The notes beneath the pieces are model-generated. The model had not been told where the DNA came from. It saw only the letters and a list, made by a program, of their open reading frames with translations, and did not search any database. The position numbers and the translations under genes were made by a program. This document shows positions 1 to 7,019 of a stretch of 64,000 nucleotides of DNA, in pieces (the stretch's first letter is position 1; every line of letters begins with the position of its first letter). The stretch is from a virus. Where the stretch lies: positions 62,001-126,000 of the IMG/VR virus record IMGVR_UViG_3300025872_000036; one strand, given 5' to 3'.

Positions 1-2
1 AG

Positions 3-269
3 CTCGGCGAACACAAGGAAAAGTATATTGATATGGTTCTTGCAAGGACCATGAATCAGCTATACAATCGTATGGCAACCGAGGGCTTCAACACCGAAGA
101 TGATGTCTTCTTCAATGATTTCTGCTTTGTTGTGGAAGGATTGAAGTCTGCCATGCTTCGCCAGTGTGGACTGGAACATCCAATCCAGAAGTTCGTTGAT
201 GAGAACTTTGAATCTGCGCCACAGGAAAATACGGAAGACGATATTCCAGATGACGATGAAGACAAATAA
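3..269 (+). CDS. Conserved T4-type phage protein, N-terminus outside window
   Basis: The reading frame is open from the window edge (88 residues visible) and ends in a very acidic tail rich in Glu and Asp. The start lies upstream of base 1; an internal Met at 33 is probably not the start because the frame stays open before it. The segment NRMATEGFNTEDDVFF looks like a conserved hypothetical protein of marine T4-like phages, from memory only. No function is assigned. It lies just upstream of RNase H. Confidence 0.7.
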   Translation, partial: LGEHKEKYIDMVLARTMNQLYNRMATEGFNTEDDVFFNDFCFVVEGLKSAMLRQCGLEHPIQKFVDENFESAPQENTEDDIPDDDEDK

Positions 270-275
270 AAGTCC

Positions 276-304
276 TTGATTTTCCCAGTAACATAACATA
301 TAAT
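276..304 (+). promoter_or_regulatory. Sigma70-type promoter of rnh, probably giving a leaderless mRNA
   Basis: TTGATT (276-281), 17-bp spacer, perfect TATAAT (299-304). The spacer begins TTCCCA, shared with other promoters of this phage. Only 6 bases separate the -10 box from the rnh ATG at 311, so transcription should start on or beside that ATG. Confidence 0.8.
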
Positions 305-310
305 GAATTC

Positions 311-1153
311 ATGATTATCATTGATTACAATCAGCTCTGTATTGCAAATTTGATGAAGCAGATTGGCAATACTTCAAACCTGGAAGAGGGCCTTGTGCGA
401 CACATGGTCCTCAATTCCATTCGTGCAATCTCCAAGAAGTTTCGGAATCATGGCGATATCGTTATCGCATGTGATGGTCCGACATATTGGCGTCGCGAAG
501 TCTTTCCGCAATACAAGCAGCATCGCAAGAAGGACCGCGAAAAGTCTGGGCATGATTGGTCTGCCATCTTCACCATTCTGCACAAGATCCGTGAAGAGAT
601 TTCTACCAACATGCCATACAAGGTCATTCGTGTGGAAGGTGCCGAGGCAGACGATATCATTGCGACTCTTACCAAGAAGTATTGTCCGCATGAATCTGTC
701 GTGATCGTGTCATCCGACAAGGACTTTGTTCAGCTCCATGTCAGCAAGAATGTGAAGCAGTGGTCGCCCATTCTCGGCAAGTTCGTGGCTACGGATACGC
801 CAATGCGCGACAAGCTGGAGCATATTCTGCAGGGTGATCGTGGCGACGGTATTCCGAATGCGCTGTCCGCAGACGACTCTTTTGTCACTGGTCAGAGACA
901 GAAACCTATAAATAAGACGAGACTAGCCGAGTGGGTGGAGATGTCTTATGACGATCTATCCAAGCACGGCCAGCTCGGACATGGATTTACACGGAACAGA
1001 ATGCTTATTGATTTTGACAACATTCCTAGCGCAATCTCGCAAGCCATCGTCGCTCAGTACGAATCCATTACGCCCAAGCCTCGCGCTGCCATGATCAATT
1101 ATTTCATGGCGTCTCGCCTAACCAACCTAATTTCCTCTATTGATGAGTTTTGA
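311..1153 (+). CDS. rnh: RNase H / 5'-3' flap exonuclease (T4 rnh family)
   Basis: 280 residues, close to T4 RNase H. The family removes RNA primers and trims 5' flaps on the lagging strand. FEN/PIN-type acidic residues are visible: the N-terminal IIIDYNQL aspartate, ACDGPTYWRREVFPQYK (about 57-72), EGAEADDIIATL (about 109-120), VSSDKDFVQL (about 130-139) and GDRGDGIPN (about 174-182), where metal-binding acids and the helix-hairpin-helix start are expected. The ATG at 311 has no Shine-Dalgarno sequence and lies where transcription is predicted to begin, so translation may be leaderless. The next gene starts just after its stop. Confidence 0.93.
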   Translation: MIIIDYNQLCIANLMKQIGNTSNLEEGLVRHMVLNSIRAISKKFRNHGDIVIACDGPTYWRREVFPQYKQHRKKDREKSGHDWSAIFTILHKIREEISTNMPYKVIRVEGAEADDIIATLTKKYCPHESVVIVSSDKDFVQLHVSKNVKQWSPILGKFVATDTPMRDKLEHILQGDRGDGIPNALSADDSFVTGQRQKPINKTRLAEWVEMSYDDLSKHGQLGHGFTRNRMLIDFDNIPSAISQAIVAQYESITPKPRAAMINYFMASRLTNLISSIDEF

Positions 1154-1155
1154 AA

Positions 1156-1596
1156 ATGATATTGACAATTTCTGAAGTGTTTGAACGATTTGAGAAAGCG
1201 GAGACAGATGCTGATCGCATCAATGTTCTCCGTGCAAACAATACCAGGACGCTACGCAAGGTTCTTGCGTGTGCGTTCAATCCAAATATTGAATTCACGA
1301 CTGAAGGTCGTTGGCCAAATTGGAAGCCGTCAGATGTACCTACGGGCATGACATATGGTGATCTGCATCGCGAGTTTGATCGCATGTATCTATTCATCAA
1401 GAATCATCCAAAGCGCCCTACGACTCTTACAGAGAAGCGTTCAGATCAGCTATTGATCCAGATGCTGGAGATGATGCCTCAAGGCGATGCAATTGTCACG
1501 CTGAACATGATGGGCAAGAACCTGAAGGTCAAGGGTCTTACTAAAGAACTAGCCGAAGCTGCATTCGGTCCAAATCTATTGAATGAGAGTGTTTGA
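1156..1596 (+). CDS. DUF6433-like conserved T4-type phage protein
   Basis: 146 residues from ATG 1156; an in-frame TTG at 1150 overlaps the rnh stop and is a less likely start. The order and motifs (VFERFEKAETDADRINVLR, then RTLRKVLACAFNPNIEF, then LTEKRSDQLLIQMLE, then KGLTKELAEAAFGP) resemble the DUF6433 family of T4-like cyanophages and relatives. Its place directly after rnh, almost overlapping, suggests co-transcription and a replication-time role. The function is unknown. Confidence 0.75.
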   Translation: MILTISEVFERFEKAETDADRINVLRANNTRTLRKVLACAFNPNIEFTTEGRWPNWKPSDVPTGMTYGDLHREFDRMYLFIKNHPKRPTTLTEKRSDQLLIQMLEMMPQGDAIVTLNMMGKNLKVKGLTKELAEAAFGPNLLNESV

Positions 1597-1626
1597 TTAT
1601 GATTACCGCAAACAGGAGATATCCAA

Positions 1627-2022
1627 ATGCGAAATCGTACCAAATCAAAGTTAGCAAAGGAAATGTCACGCACACATGAGAAGTGCAAGTATGTTCCAAC
1701 GCAAGAAGAAATTTCTCGTTGGTTCAATATAATCAATCGCGAGATCTTCAAGAATGATCTTCCGCAGTTTAGAAAGATTGAGATTCGTCGTCGCCATGGT
1801 TGTTGGGGTGAGTGTATTGGAGACACCAGCAAGACCAAAGGCCGTTTCTCTGATCTTTCCCTCAACCACTACCAAAAATCAAAAAAGCATTTCATCGAGG
1901 TTCTGATACACGAAATGGTTCACCATTATCAATGGATCCACGAGAACACGATGACACACGGCGAAAGTTTTTTCGCATGGAAGCCAATCCTGGCAAAGTA
2001 TAACGTAAATCTAACCGCATAA
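1627..2022 (+). CDS. SprT-like zinc metalloprotease
   Basis: 131 residues. The HExxH zinc motif is present as HEMVHHYQ (about residues 94-101), followed by WIHENTMTHGESFFAWKP, which supplies a third histidine, as in SprT/Spartan-type proteases. An upstream WFNIINREIFKNDLP segment is also typical of SprT folds. SprT proteins in phages are of unknown role; eukaryotic Spartan cleaves DNA-protein crosslinks. A start at 1627 follows an AGGAGAT site. The C-terminal zinc ribbon of long SprT proteins is absent. Confidence 0.85.
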   Translation: MRNRTKSKLAKEMSRTHEKCKYVPTQEEISRWFNIINREIFKNDLPQFRKIEIRRRHGCWGECIGDTSKTKGRFSDLSLNHYQKSKKHFIEVLIHEMVHHYQWIHENTMTHGESFFAWKPILAKYNVNLTA

Positions 2023-2040
2023 GGAGTAAAATAGCAAAAC

Positions 2041-2205
2041 ATGTCCAAGCGTAAGTACAATACTGATGATCAGTACGAAGACGACGATATTGATTATGAT
2101 ATGAATAAGGCAGTTCGCAAGGAACGCCGACCAAATTCCAAGAACTTACTCAAGAAATGGCAAGACGCCGACGACGAATTTGATGACGATTTCTACTCAC
2201 GCTGA
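2041..2205 (+). CDS. Small acidic protein, unknown
   Basis: 54 residues, ATG to TGA, preceded by AAGGAG about 14 bases upstream. It is rich in Asp and Tyr with a basic middle (RKERRPNSKNLLKKW) and an acidic end. It fits the gap between the SprT gene and the next ORF, in the same direction. No family recognised. Confidence 0.6.
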   Translation: MSKRKYNTDDQYEDDDIDYDMNKAVRKERRPNSKNLLKKWQDADDEFDDDFYSR

Positions 2206-2214
2206 GGACATGCA

Positions 2215-2538
2215 ATGATTATGCTAAATGTGGTAAACCTTATTCTCCAGAAGACAGCCAATGGAGCAATTCATTGCGAGGAGACAACACGCATTCTCGT
2301 CCATGCTGTGGATATTCTTCAAGTGTATGAACAACATTCCAAGCGCGATACGCACACATATGCAATCGTCAAGTCGCCAAGTGGCGCAACAAACATCTAT
2401 CGCATTCGTGAGACGATTGATTGTGTTCAGAGAATGATTCTCGGTCTACCGAATAAAACTGTGCCTTCAGCACGGATTCAAGCTGCAGTAGATCTTCTTC
2501 ACGGAACTACCAATTCTGAAAATCTTCTTCATCCGTAG
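2215..2538 (+). CDS. Hypothetical protein
   Basis: 107 residues, start ATG 2215 placed 6 bases after a GAGGA ribosome site. No known domain seen. Its last 32 bases overlap the convergent minus-strand gene at 2507-2839, so the two transcripts run into one another. Confidence 0.6.
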   Translation: MIMLNVVNLILQKTANGAIHCEETTRILVHAVDILQVYEQHSKRDTHTYAIVKSPSGATNIYRIRETIDCVQRMILGLPNKTVPSARIQAAVDLLHGTTNSENLLHP

Positions 2539-2839
2539 GAAATATTGGATCAATAGGCTCATGGCCATATATGTTTCGCATGTCCATGAGCCTATCAATG
2601 TTCTTTTCCGATCTGGCAGACTTCAATTGATTGACAAGTCTTCTCTGTTCTTGCTCTGGCGTAAGTGCTTGAACACCCCAGTTACGATTCTTCGCTCCGC
2701 AGTATCTGGAACAGAATCTTGCTTTAGGTCTAATCGTGATGAATTCCTTGTTGCAATGAGCACAGATCTTTTTTACTTGTGCTGTGATCGGGCGACCGAC
2801 AGGACGACCAGTAGGAATATATTTTTTCTTTTTAGGCAT
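2507..2839 (-). CDS. AT-hook / Cys4 zinc-finger putative DNA-binding protein
   Basis: 110 residues starting at MPKKKKYIPTG; the longer frame upstream lacks coding character. It has a basic N-terminus with an AT-hook-like GRPVGRP (about 11-17), then a zinc-binding pattern CAHC (about 26-29) ... CSRYC (about 46-50), then a charged helical tail. This resembles small phage homing-endonuclease-type or transcription-associated zinc proteins, without a nuclease motif visible. It is an isolated minus-strand gene in a plus-strand region, suggestive of a morphogenetic-type insertion. Function inferred only as nucleic-acid binding. Confidence 0.7.
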   Translation of the reverse strand: MPKKKKYIPTGRPVGRPITAQVKKICAHCNKEFITIRPKARFCSRYCGAKNRNWGVQALTPEQEQRRLVNQLKSARSEKNIDRLMDMRNIYGHEPIDPIFPTDEEDFQNW

Positions 2840-2849
2840 GGAGATATTT

Positions 2850-3035
2850 ATGAGTGATGATAAGAAATTCATAGACAGGATTGCACGTTCTCTATATGCA
2901 GAACAATACAAGATTTCAACATGGGATTCCATGAGTGAAGAAAAACGACAATTCTGGAGAGATGAAGCTGAAAGGTTCATTGAAGCAGCAAACGAAACTG
3001 GTATCGCATTATATGATGTGGATGATCATAGATGA
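2850..3035 (+). CDS. Small hypothetical protein
   Basis: 61 residues from ATG 2850 (MSDDKKFIDRIARSLY). A 10-base gap separates it from the divergent zinc-finger gene, and the longer upstream frame is a shadow of that gene. Mostly helical and charged. Its stop overlaps the next start (ATGA), implying translational coupling. Confidence 0.6.
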   Translation: MSDDKKFIDRIARSLYAEQYKISTWDSMSEEKRQFWRDEAERFIEAANETGIALYDVDDHR

Positions 3036-3271
3036 ACATCAAGGATACTGAAAAGCTGATTGAGCTGCTGGATTCCATTCTAAACATGTTTGAAAAGGTT
3101 CCTACCATAGATCCAACGGGCCACAATAATTTCATGTGGCTGATGATGTATGACATGATGACGAAGCCTATCGTGATCATGCAGAACATTCTCTATCTGC
3201 ATCTAGATGCACTCAAGGAAAAAGAAAATGCACATTCTGGAACTGACGAAGACAATAGACTCGGCGATTAG
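3032..3271 (+). CDS. Small hypothetical protein
   Basis: 79 residues starting on the ATGA overlap with the previous gene. Amphipathic helices with Met-rich middle (WLMMYDMMTKPIVIM). No family recognised. Confidence 0.6.
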   Translation: MNIKDTEKLIELLDSILNMFEKVPTIDPTGHNNFMWLMMYDMMTKPIVIMQNILYLHLDALKEKENAHSGTDEDNRLGD

Positions 3272-3401
3272 TCGTGCCGTAAAGTTTCGCGAGAATGGAT
3301 CGCTTGCACATACTCTGGACCAGGATGTGTTTCGTGTCATATCAATTGCAATTGCAACGGAAATACTGGACACATACATAGTCAAAAAGAAGGACGAGTG
3401 A
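3228..3401 (+). CDS. Small hypothetical protein
   Basis: 57 residues from ATG 3228, preceded by AAGGAAAAAGAAA; it overlaps the previous gene by 44 bases in another frame. One predicted helix (VFRVISIAIATEILDTYIV) and a lysine-rich end. No family recognised. Confidence 0.5.
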   Translation: MHILELTKTIDSAISRAVKFRENGSLAHTLDQDVFRVISIAIATEILDTYIVKKKDE

Positions 3402-3402
3402 T

Positions 3403-3597
3403 ATGAAACGTGTTGGTGTTCTTGCTCTGTTTCTACTTGGTGGATGCTTGGCGCATGATCCATACTACAATCCGCCACGCTATCATCATTACTCACAGCC
3501 ATACTATCACCGACACTATCATCGTCCCGTGTGTCATACGCACTATCAGTGGAATCCATACACTCACAGATACTATCCTCGTCGTATTTGTTATTGA
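3403..3597 (+). CDS. His/Tyr-rich lipoprotein
   Basis: 64 residues. The N-terminus MKRVGVLALFLLGGC is a lipoprotein signal with an LGGC lipobox (Cys at about 15). The mature part is extremely rich in His, Tyr, Pro and Arg (about half of its residues) with two further cysteines. It may sit in the inner or outer membrane and could bind metal ions; both are inference. GTGATATG places the start right after the preceding stop. Confidence 0.75.
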   Translation: MKRVGVLALFLLGGCLAHDPYYNPPRYHHYSQPYYHRHYHRPVCHTHYQWNPYTHRYYPRRICY

Positions 3598-3622
3598 CAT
3601 ACCCAATCAATTCATATATGAT
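3594..3622 (+). promoter_or_regulatory. Sigma70-type promoter overlapping the lipoprotein gene end
   Basis: TTGACA (3594-3599), 17-bp spacer starting TACCCAAT, TATGAT (3617-3622). The next ATG (3630) is 7 bases after the -10 box, so the transcript may be leaderless. Confidence 0.7.
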
Positions 3623-3629
3623 GTGAAGC

Positions 3630-3797
3630 ATGGATAAATTCATTTTCAATTCCGTCGTTCGTAATCTGGATGATCGCATTCAGGATTACTTCTTTCTCAA
3701 GCAAAAGATGGGTGTTGATCATGCAACCGTGCATGACGCAATCCAAGACATATTCTCGCTTGCCGACCAACTGGTTTCTCTGAAAGACGACGAATGA
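3630..3797 (+). CDS. Small hypothetical protein
   Basis: 55 residues, MDKFIFNSVVRNLDDR... No Shine-Dalgarno sequence; the ATG coincides with the predicted transcription start of the promoter at 3594-3622. It overlaps the next gene by 4 bases. Confidence 0.55.
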   Translation: MDKFIFNSVVRNLDDRIQDYFFLKQKMGVDHATVHDAIQDIFSLADQLVSLKDDE

Positions 3798-3892
3798 CAT
3801 TTTGGCAATTCTGCATTCTGACTCTTGGTGTTGGATTTGTCATAACGATGGGTATCTTGTATTTTACTGACATTGGTAAAGAAGATGATTGA
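3794..3892 (+). CDS. Small single-span membrane protein
   Basis: 32 residues: one hydrophobic helix (FCILTLGVGFVITMGILYF) and an acidic C-terminus. It starts on an ATGA overlap with the gene before it and overlaps the next gene by 8 bases. Confidence 0.5.
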   Translation: MTFWQFCILTLGVGFVITMGILYFTDIGKEDD

Positions 3893-4046
3893 GAAACGAA
3901 AGATTGAAATCACCATGAAGGAATTCTATGAAGCCATTCGGCTTTTCGTGCATGAGACGCATGGTGTCGTAATGCCCGTTGAACGCACCGATGTCAAGAT
4001 GTCCACAGACGAACACAAACTTACATTTGAATGGGAATACAAGTGA
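3885..4046 (+). CDS. Small hypothetical protein
   Basis: 53 residues, MIEKRKIEITMKEFYEAI... It is coupled on both sides: it overlaps the previous gene by 8 bases and its TGA shares a base with the ATG of the QueF-like gene. Composition is like a small alpha/beta domain. Not recognised. Confidence 0.5.
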   Translation: MIEKRKIEITMKEFYEAIRLFVHETHGVVMPVERTDVKMSTDEHKLTFEWEYK

Positions 4047-4447
4047 TGAGCAAGAAACTTTGGAATACGATTGACCACACGATCCTCAAGGCTCTACCAA
4101 ATGCTGCACGAGGCTATGAACAGAGGATAACCATTCCCGAGTTCACATTCCTTGGTGCAAAGGAACAACCAGACTTTGGCGTAATCGTGATTTGGTTCTA
4201 TGGCAATGAAAAGACGATTGAGCTGAAGAGCCTAAAGCAGTACATCTATCAGTATCGTGACACGATCATTTCCTATGAGAGATGTTTGGATGTGATGTTC
4301 AAGCACATGATGGAAGTATATAAGCCAGACAGAATTCGCATTGAGATTGATTTCCGTCCACGTGGTGGAATTTCTAGCAAGCTGACTGTGGATTCCGATT
4401 GGGGTCATCTTGGTGGAACAGATAAAGTTTGGCAACATCACAAATAA
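4046..4447 (+). CDS. QueF-like T-fold protein lacking the catalytic cysteine
   Basis: 133 residues, the length of unimodular QueF (preQ0 reductase, which makes preQ1 from 7-cyano-7-deazaguanine with NADPH). Family features retained: FTFLGAKEQPDFG, the ELKSLKQYIYQYR segment matching the family E-S-K-S-x-K NADPH/QueF motif, a Glu in SYERC where the substrate-binding Glu sits, and RPRGGIS near the end. The nucleophilic Cys that normally lies five residues before the Q of QPD is absent (Leu/Gly there), and the His preceding the binding Glu is Tyr. Reduction of preQ0 by the known thioimide chemistry is therefore unlikely. It may bind a deazapurine or pterin without reducing it. Starts at the TGA/ATG junction with the gene before. 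Confidence 0.8.
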   Translation: MSKKLWNTIDHTILKALPNAARGYEQRITIPEFTFLGAKEQPDFGVIVIWFYGNEKTIELKSLKQYIYQYRDTIISYERCLDVMFKHMMEVYKPDRIRIEIDFRPRGGISSKLTVDSDWGHLGGTDKVWQHHK

Positions 4448-4450
4448 GCC

Positions 4451-4479
4451 TTGATTTTCCCAATACACCAATATATAAT
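4451..4479 (+). promoter_or_regulatory. Sigma70-type promoter
   Basis: TTGATT (4451-4456), 17-bp spacer starting TTCCCAAT, TATAAT (4474-4479). Drives the gene at 4508. Confidence 0.8.
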
Positions 4480-4507
4480 GTAGATACAATCAAATTAGGA
4501 GATTGAA

Positions 4508-4867
4508 ATGAAGACTTTTACTCGTATGGCTGCTCAGGGCGATTTCGTGATCTTCCGCATCAATGAGATGCCGAAGAATGTGGAGCGCATCGAGATCAAG
4601 AACAACCATCTCACGGTTGCTCACTCTGAGACTGGACATAATCATGTCGCTGTCCTGAAGCGTCCAGAGTCCGTTGAAGCGTTCAAGGAGACTGGCACCA
4701 AGGATGTGGATCTGTACAAGATGTTCCTTCTTGTGAAGGATCCGACTCCGATTGAACATCTTCGGCCACACGACACACATGAAACTCTGCTTGTTGCTCC
4801 GGGCAAGTATGAGATCCGCAGGCAGCGTGAGTACACCCCGGAGGGTTTCCGTCGCGCTCAGGACTAA
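4508..4867 (+). CDS. Small GD/H-motif protein, likely DUF6745 partner
   Basis: 119 residues from an ATG with AGGAG upstream. The N-terminal QGDFVIFRI and the central HSETGHNHV, plus a later HDTHETLLVAPGKYEIRRQRE, resemble a small bacterial family often encoded beside DUF6745 genes (from memory, not checked). Here the DUF6745 gene is 650 bases downstream with repeat microgenes between and after. Function unknown; the histidines suggest a metal or ligand site in a beta-rich fold. Confidence 0.65.
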   Translation: MKTFTRMAAQGDFVIFRINEMPKNVERIEIKNNHLTVAHSETGHNHVAVLKRPESVEAFKETGTKDVDLYKMFLLVKDPTPIEHLRPHDTHETLLVAPGKYEIRRQREYTPEGFRRAQD

Positions 4868-4883
4868 GCTGAGACAAACAGAA

Positions 4884-4914
4884 AAGACGGCGCCACAAAC
4901 GCCGTCTTTTTTTA
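4884..4914 (+). terminator. Rho-independent terminator
   Basis: Perfect 9-bp stem AAGACGGCG / CGCCGTCTT (4884-4892 / 4900-4908), 7-base loop, followed by a run of T. It ends the transcript of the gene at 4508. Confidence 0.9.
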
Positions 4915-4926
4915 TTGGTGGTATTC

Positions 4927-5085
4927 ATGAAGCCAATGAATGATATTATAGCGGCGCCGCGCAGCTGCGAGTGGATGTATCGGCGTGCATATCGTGCCAT
5001 TTTATGGGACTTGTTTCTGGTGGACTATGTAAAGACCAGAATAATGTTAGATGTGGAACATGAGGATCTAAACCATGAAGTATAG
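4927..5085 (+). CDS. Small hypothetical protein
   Basis: 52 residues, basic and Trp/Tyr-rich. It lies after the terminator, overlaps the next gene by 11 bases, and has only a weak GGTGG ribosome site. No family recognised; moderate doubt that it is translated. Confidence 0.4.
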   Translation: MKPMNDIIAAPRSCEWMYRRAYRAILWDLFLVDYVKTRIMLDVEHEDLNHEV

Positions 5086-5290
5086 AGTTTATACCAACGT
5101 TATTCATTCCATGTATGCTCGTCTGGATGATCAAATTGTTTCGGGATGCAGGCCTGGATTATTTGACGAGGCTGGATTGACCGTTGATATGGTAACGGTA
5201 ATTGAAAAGGTACGCAGACCAGTTCTGGCCCAGATATATTCGCAAATTGAACGCCCTGACATTTCCAATCAATCGGAAGATCAGTCATGA
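5075..5290 (+). CDS. Hypothetical protein
   Basis: 71 residues, ATG after GAGGATC. No domain seen. Its stop overlaps the ATG of the first Q-V repeat gene (ATGA), so the two are probably coupled. Confidence 0.55.
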   Translation: MKYRVYTNVIHSMYARLDDQIVSGCRPGLFDEAGLTVDMVTVIEKVRRPVLAQIYSQIERPDISNQSEDQS

Positions 5291-5448
5291 ACGAGTCATT
5301 TGATGAAGTCTGGCAACAAGCCCGAAATCAAGTCTGGAATCGTGTCATGAAACGAGTCAATGATGAGGTCTGGGGCAAAGTCTTCTGGGATGAAGTCTCG
5401 GATCAAGTCGAGGATCAAGTCTTGGATCAAGTTGAGGATCAGACATGA
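5287..5448 (+). CDS. Q-V tetrapeptide-repeat microprotein
   Basis: 53 residues. The C-terminal half is built of four-residue units ending in Q-V (for example SDQV EDQV LDQV EDQ), preceded by degenerate units with Trp. It is the first of about 13 such microgenes at four loci in the window. Starts on an ATGA overlap. The function is unknown. Bacterial DUF6745 loci are recalled to carry similar Q-V repeats, and a DUF6745 gene follows directly here. Confidence 0.6.
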   Translation: MNESFDEVWQQARNQVWNRVMKRVNDEVWGKVFWDEVSDQVEDQVLDQVEDQT

Positions 5449-5457
5449 AATTCACCC

Positions 5458-5486
5458 TTGACATTCCCAATCTATAATTGTATCAT
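5458..5486 (+). promoter_or_regulatory. Sigma70-type promoter of the DUF6745 gene
   Basis: TTGACA (5458-5463), spacer starting TTCCCAAT, TATCAT at 5481-5486 (17 bp). An internal TATAAT at 5473 is too close to the -35 box to pair with it. Confidence 0.7.
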
Positions 5487-5517
5487 TACCTCATAGTCAT
5501 CAAAGGAGATAATCGTA

Positions 5518-6390
5518 ATGGCTAAGACGAAGAAGAAGCTGGATAAGCTGACGCAGGCTCAGATTGATGCGATGCCCAAGTATGTTGAGAAGTGGGTCGC
5601 GATCGGTCTTTCCACTGAGCGTGTGGATTTTGAGAAGGTCAAGCCGCTTGTGGCCAAGTGCTACGAGAAGGCTGGATACAAGGTTCCAAACTTCCACTTT
5701 GCACAGGGTCCTGACGAGGGCTATGAGACGTATCTGGCTCTCGGTGGCAAGCCTGGGCGTTCCGAGTATACCTCGGGCTGCATGTTTGGTTCGATGGAAG
5801 CATCTTGGCTTTCCTACTACGACTACTACAAGAACGAGACGGACATCGAGATTGACAACATTGACCACATGAAGGAGCTGGTCATGTCGTCTGGTTGGGT
5901 CTATCTCGGCGACACCGATGCGATTATCCATGATCGCCCGACGATCATTGCCCGCGACGAGCAGGGTCGTCTGCACTCGGAGACTGGTCCCGCTATTCAG
6001 TATGGTGATGGCTGGGAGCGTTTCTACTGGCACGGTAACTGCATTCCGCGCGAGTGGATCATGGAGCGTGAGAAGCTGACTGCGGAGATCGCCATCGGTC
6101 AGCAGAACGTCGAGCTGCGTCGTTGCGCGTGTGAGATCCTTGGTTGGGCAAAGATCCTTGATAGTCTCAAGGCAACTGTGCTTGACGAGGACGAGGATCC
6201 GATGATCGGGACTCTGCTTGAGGTTGAGATTCCTGAGATTGGCAAGGAGAAGTTTCTGAAGGTTCTGTGTGGCACTGGTCGCACGTTTGCAATTCCGGTT
6301 CCTCCGGATGTGAATACTGCGCTTGAGGCCAATTCGTGGACGTATGGAATGGATCCGAAGATGCTGCGGGATCTTGAAGTTCGCACCTGA
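5518..6390 (+). CDS. DUF6745 protein
   Basis: 290 residues after an AAGGAG site. The central region (about 100-190) with a Trp/Tyr-rich stretch, then GRLHSETGPAIQYGDGWERFYWHG and IPREWI, matches the DUF6745 pattern (LHxxxGPA..Y.DG....WHG). The biochemical role of the family is unknown. The last 80 residues form a beta-rich part (TLLEVEIPEIGKEKFLKVL). It has its own promoter and is followed by repeat microgenes in the same direction. The association with Q-V repeats appears to be kept on a phage genome. Confidence 0.75.
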   Translation: MAKTKKKLDKLTQAQIDAMPKYVEKWVAIGLSTERVDFEKVKPLVAKCYEKAGYKVPNFHFAQGPDEGYETYLALGGKPGRSEYTSGCMFGSMEASWLSYYDYYKNETDIEIDNIDHMKELVMSSGWVYLGDTDAIIHDRPTIIARDEQGRLHSETGPAIQYGDGWERFYWHGNCIPREWIMEREKLTAEIAIGQQNVELRRCACEILGWAKILDSLKATVLDEDEDPMIGTLLEVEIPEIGKEKFLKVLCGTGRTFAIPVPPDVNTALEANSWTYGMDPKMLRDLEVRT

Positions 6391-6433
6391 GAAAAGGAAC
6401 GCGGTTTAGAGAAATCTGGGCCGCGTTTTACTT

Positions 6434-6480
6434 ATGAACATAGATGACAAGTTAGGAATCAAGTCAGAAATCCACAATGA
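6434..6480 (+). pseudogene. Frameshifted Q-V repeat remnant
   Basis: Starts ATGAACATAGATGAC like the three following MNIDD genes, but one C is missing after GATGA compared with the GATGACCAAGT consensus. The frame therefore leaves the Q-V register and reads 18 codons to 6490. Restoring the base gives a 15-residue MNIDDQV-type peptide ending at the ATGA of the next gene. Confidence 0.6.
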
Positions 6481-6659
6481 ATATCGATGATCAAGTCTGT
6501 GATCAAGTCTGTGATCAAGTCTGGAATCATGCTTGGCACGGTCAAGTCTGGGATCAAGTCGAGAATCAAGTCTGGATTCAAGTCTCGAATCAAGTCTGGA
6601 ATCAAGTCAAGAGTCAAGTCTTGAATCAAGTCAGGAATCAAGTCAGGAATCCACAATGA
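6477..6659 (+). CDS. Q-V tetrapeptide-repeat microprotein
   Basis: 60 residues: MNIDDQV head and about 13 four-residue units such as CDQV, WDQV, ENQV, WIQV, SNQV, RNQV, ending RNPQ. The 12-base DNA unit is GATCAAGTCTGG-like. Stop overlaps the next ATG (ATGA). Confidence 0.65.
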   Translation: MNIDDQVCDQVCDQVWNHAWHGQVWDQVENQVWIQVSNQVWNQVKSQVLNQVRNQVRNPQ

Positions 6660-6844
6660 ACATTGATGACCAAGTAACAAATCATGTTAGCGATAGATGC
6701 CATATTGGATCCTCCGAAGAAATTTTCAAGCAAGTCTGCTGGGATTCATACTGTATGGTCTGGAGTAAAGTTAGAATTGAAGTCGGCAATCAAGTCCAAA
6801 TTCTGGATTTAGTCTATCGTTGGATTCACAATGAACATAGATGA
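6656..6844 (+). CDS. MNIDD-head microprotein with decayed repeats
   Basis: 62 residues. It keeps the MNIDDQV head and scattered units (FKQV, GNQV) in an otherwise diverged body with Trp and Cys. Coupled by ATGA to the gene before and overlapping the gene after by 14 bases. Confidence 0.55.
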   Translation: MNIDDQVTNHVSDRCHIGSSEEIFKQVCWDSYCMVWSKVRIEVGNQVQILDLVYRWIHNEHR

Positions 6845-7019
6845 TACTGTAATAGGTTTGATTCGCAACGATCCAAACTTTACATTCCATAAAGAATGTG
6901 ATAATACAAATCAGACCGTCCTATGGGAATTTGATAGTCAGATATGGCGTAGAATATACATTGATGTTCTGCATGTAATAATGAATGATGCAGATTTTCC
7001 AGAATTCCGCGATACATGA
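6831..7019 (+). CDS. MNIDD-head microprotein, repeat-free
   Basis: 62 residues with the same MNIDD start but no Q-V units. The body is mixed alpha/beta with an acidic end. Overlaps the next gene by 4 bases. The shared head suggests descent from the repeat genes. Confidence 0.55.
   Translation: MNIDDTVIGLIRNDPNFTFHKECDNTNQTVLWEFDSQIWRRIYIDVLHVIMNDADFPEFRDT

Noticed and set aside
3203-3679. Minus-strand 158-codon ORF over the lipoprotein gene
   Set aside because: Reverse of the His/Tyr codon-rich lipoprotein; no ribosome site.
5473-5478. TATAAT at 5473 as the -10 box
   Set aside because: Only 9 bp from the TTGACA; the TATCAT at 17 bp matches the spacing of all other promoters.
6459-6680. Minus-strand ORFs reading DLIPDLIPDL over the Q-V repeats
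   Set aside because: A 12-base repeat without stops is open in all frames. Heads, starts and overlapping stops are ordered only in the Q-V frame.
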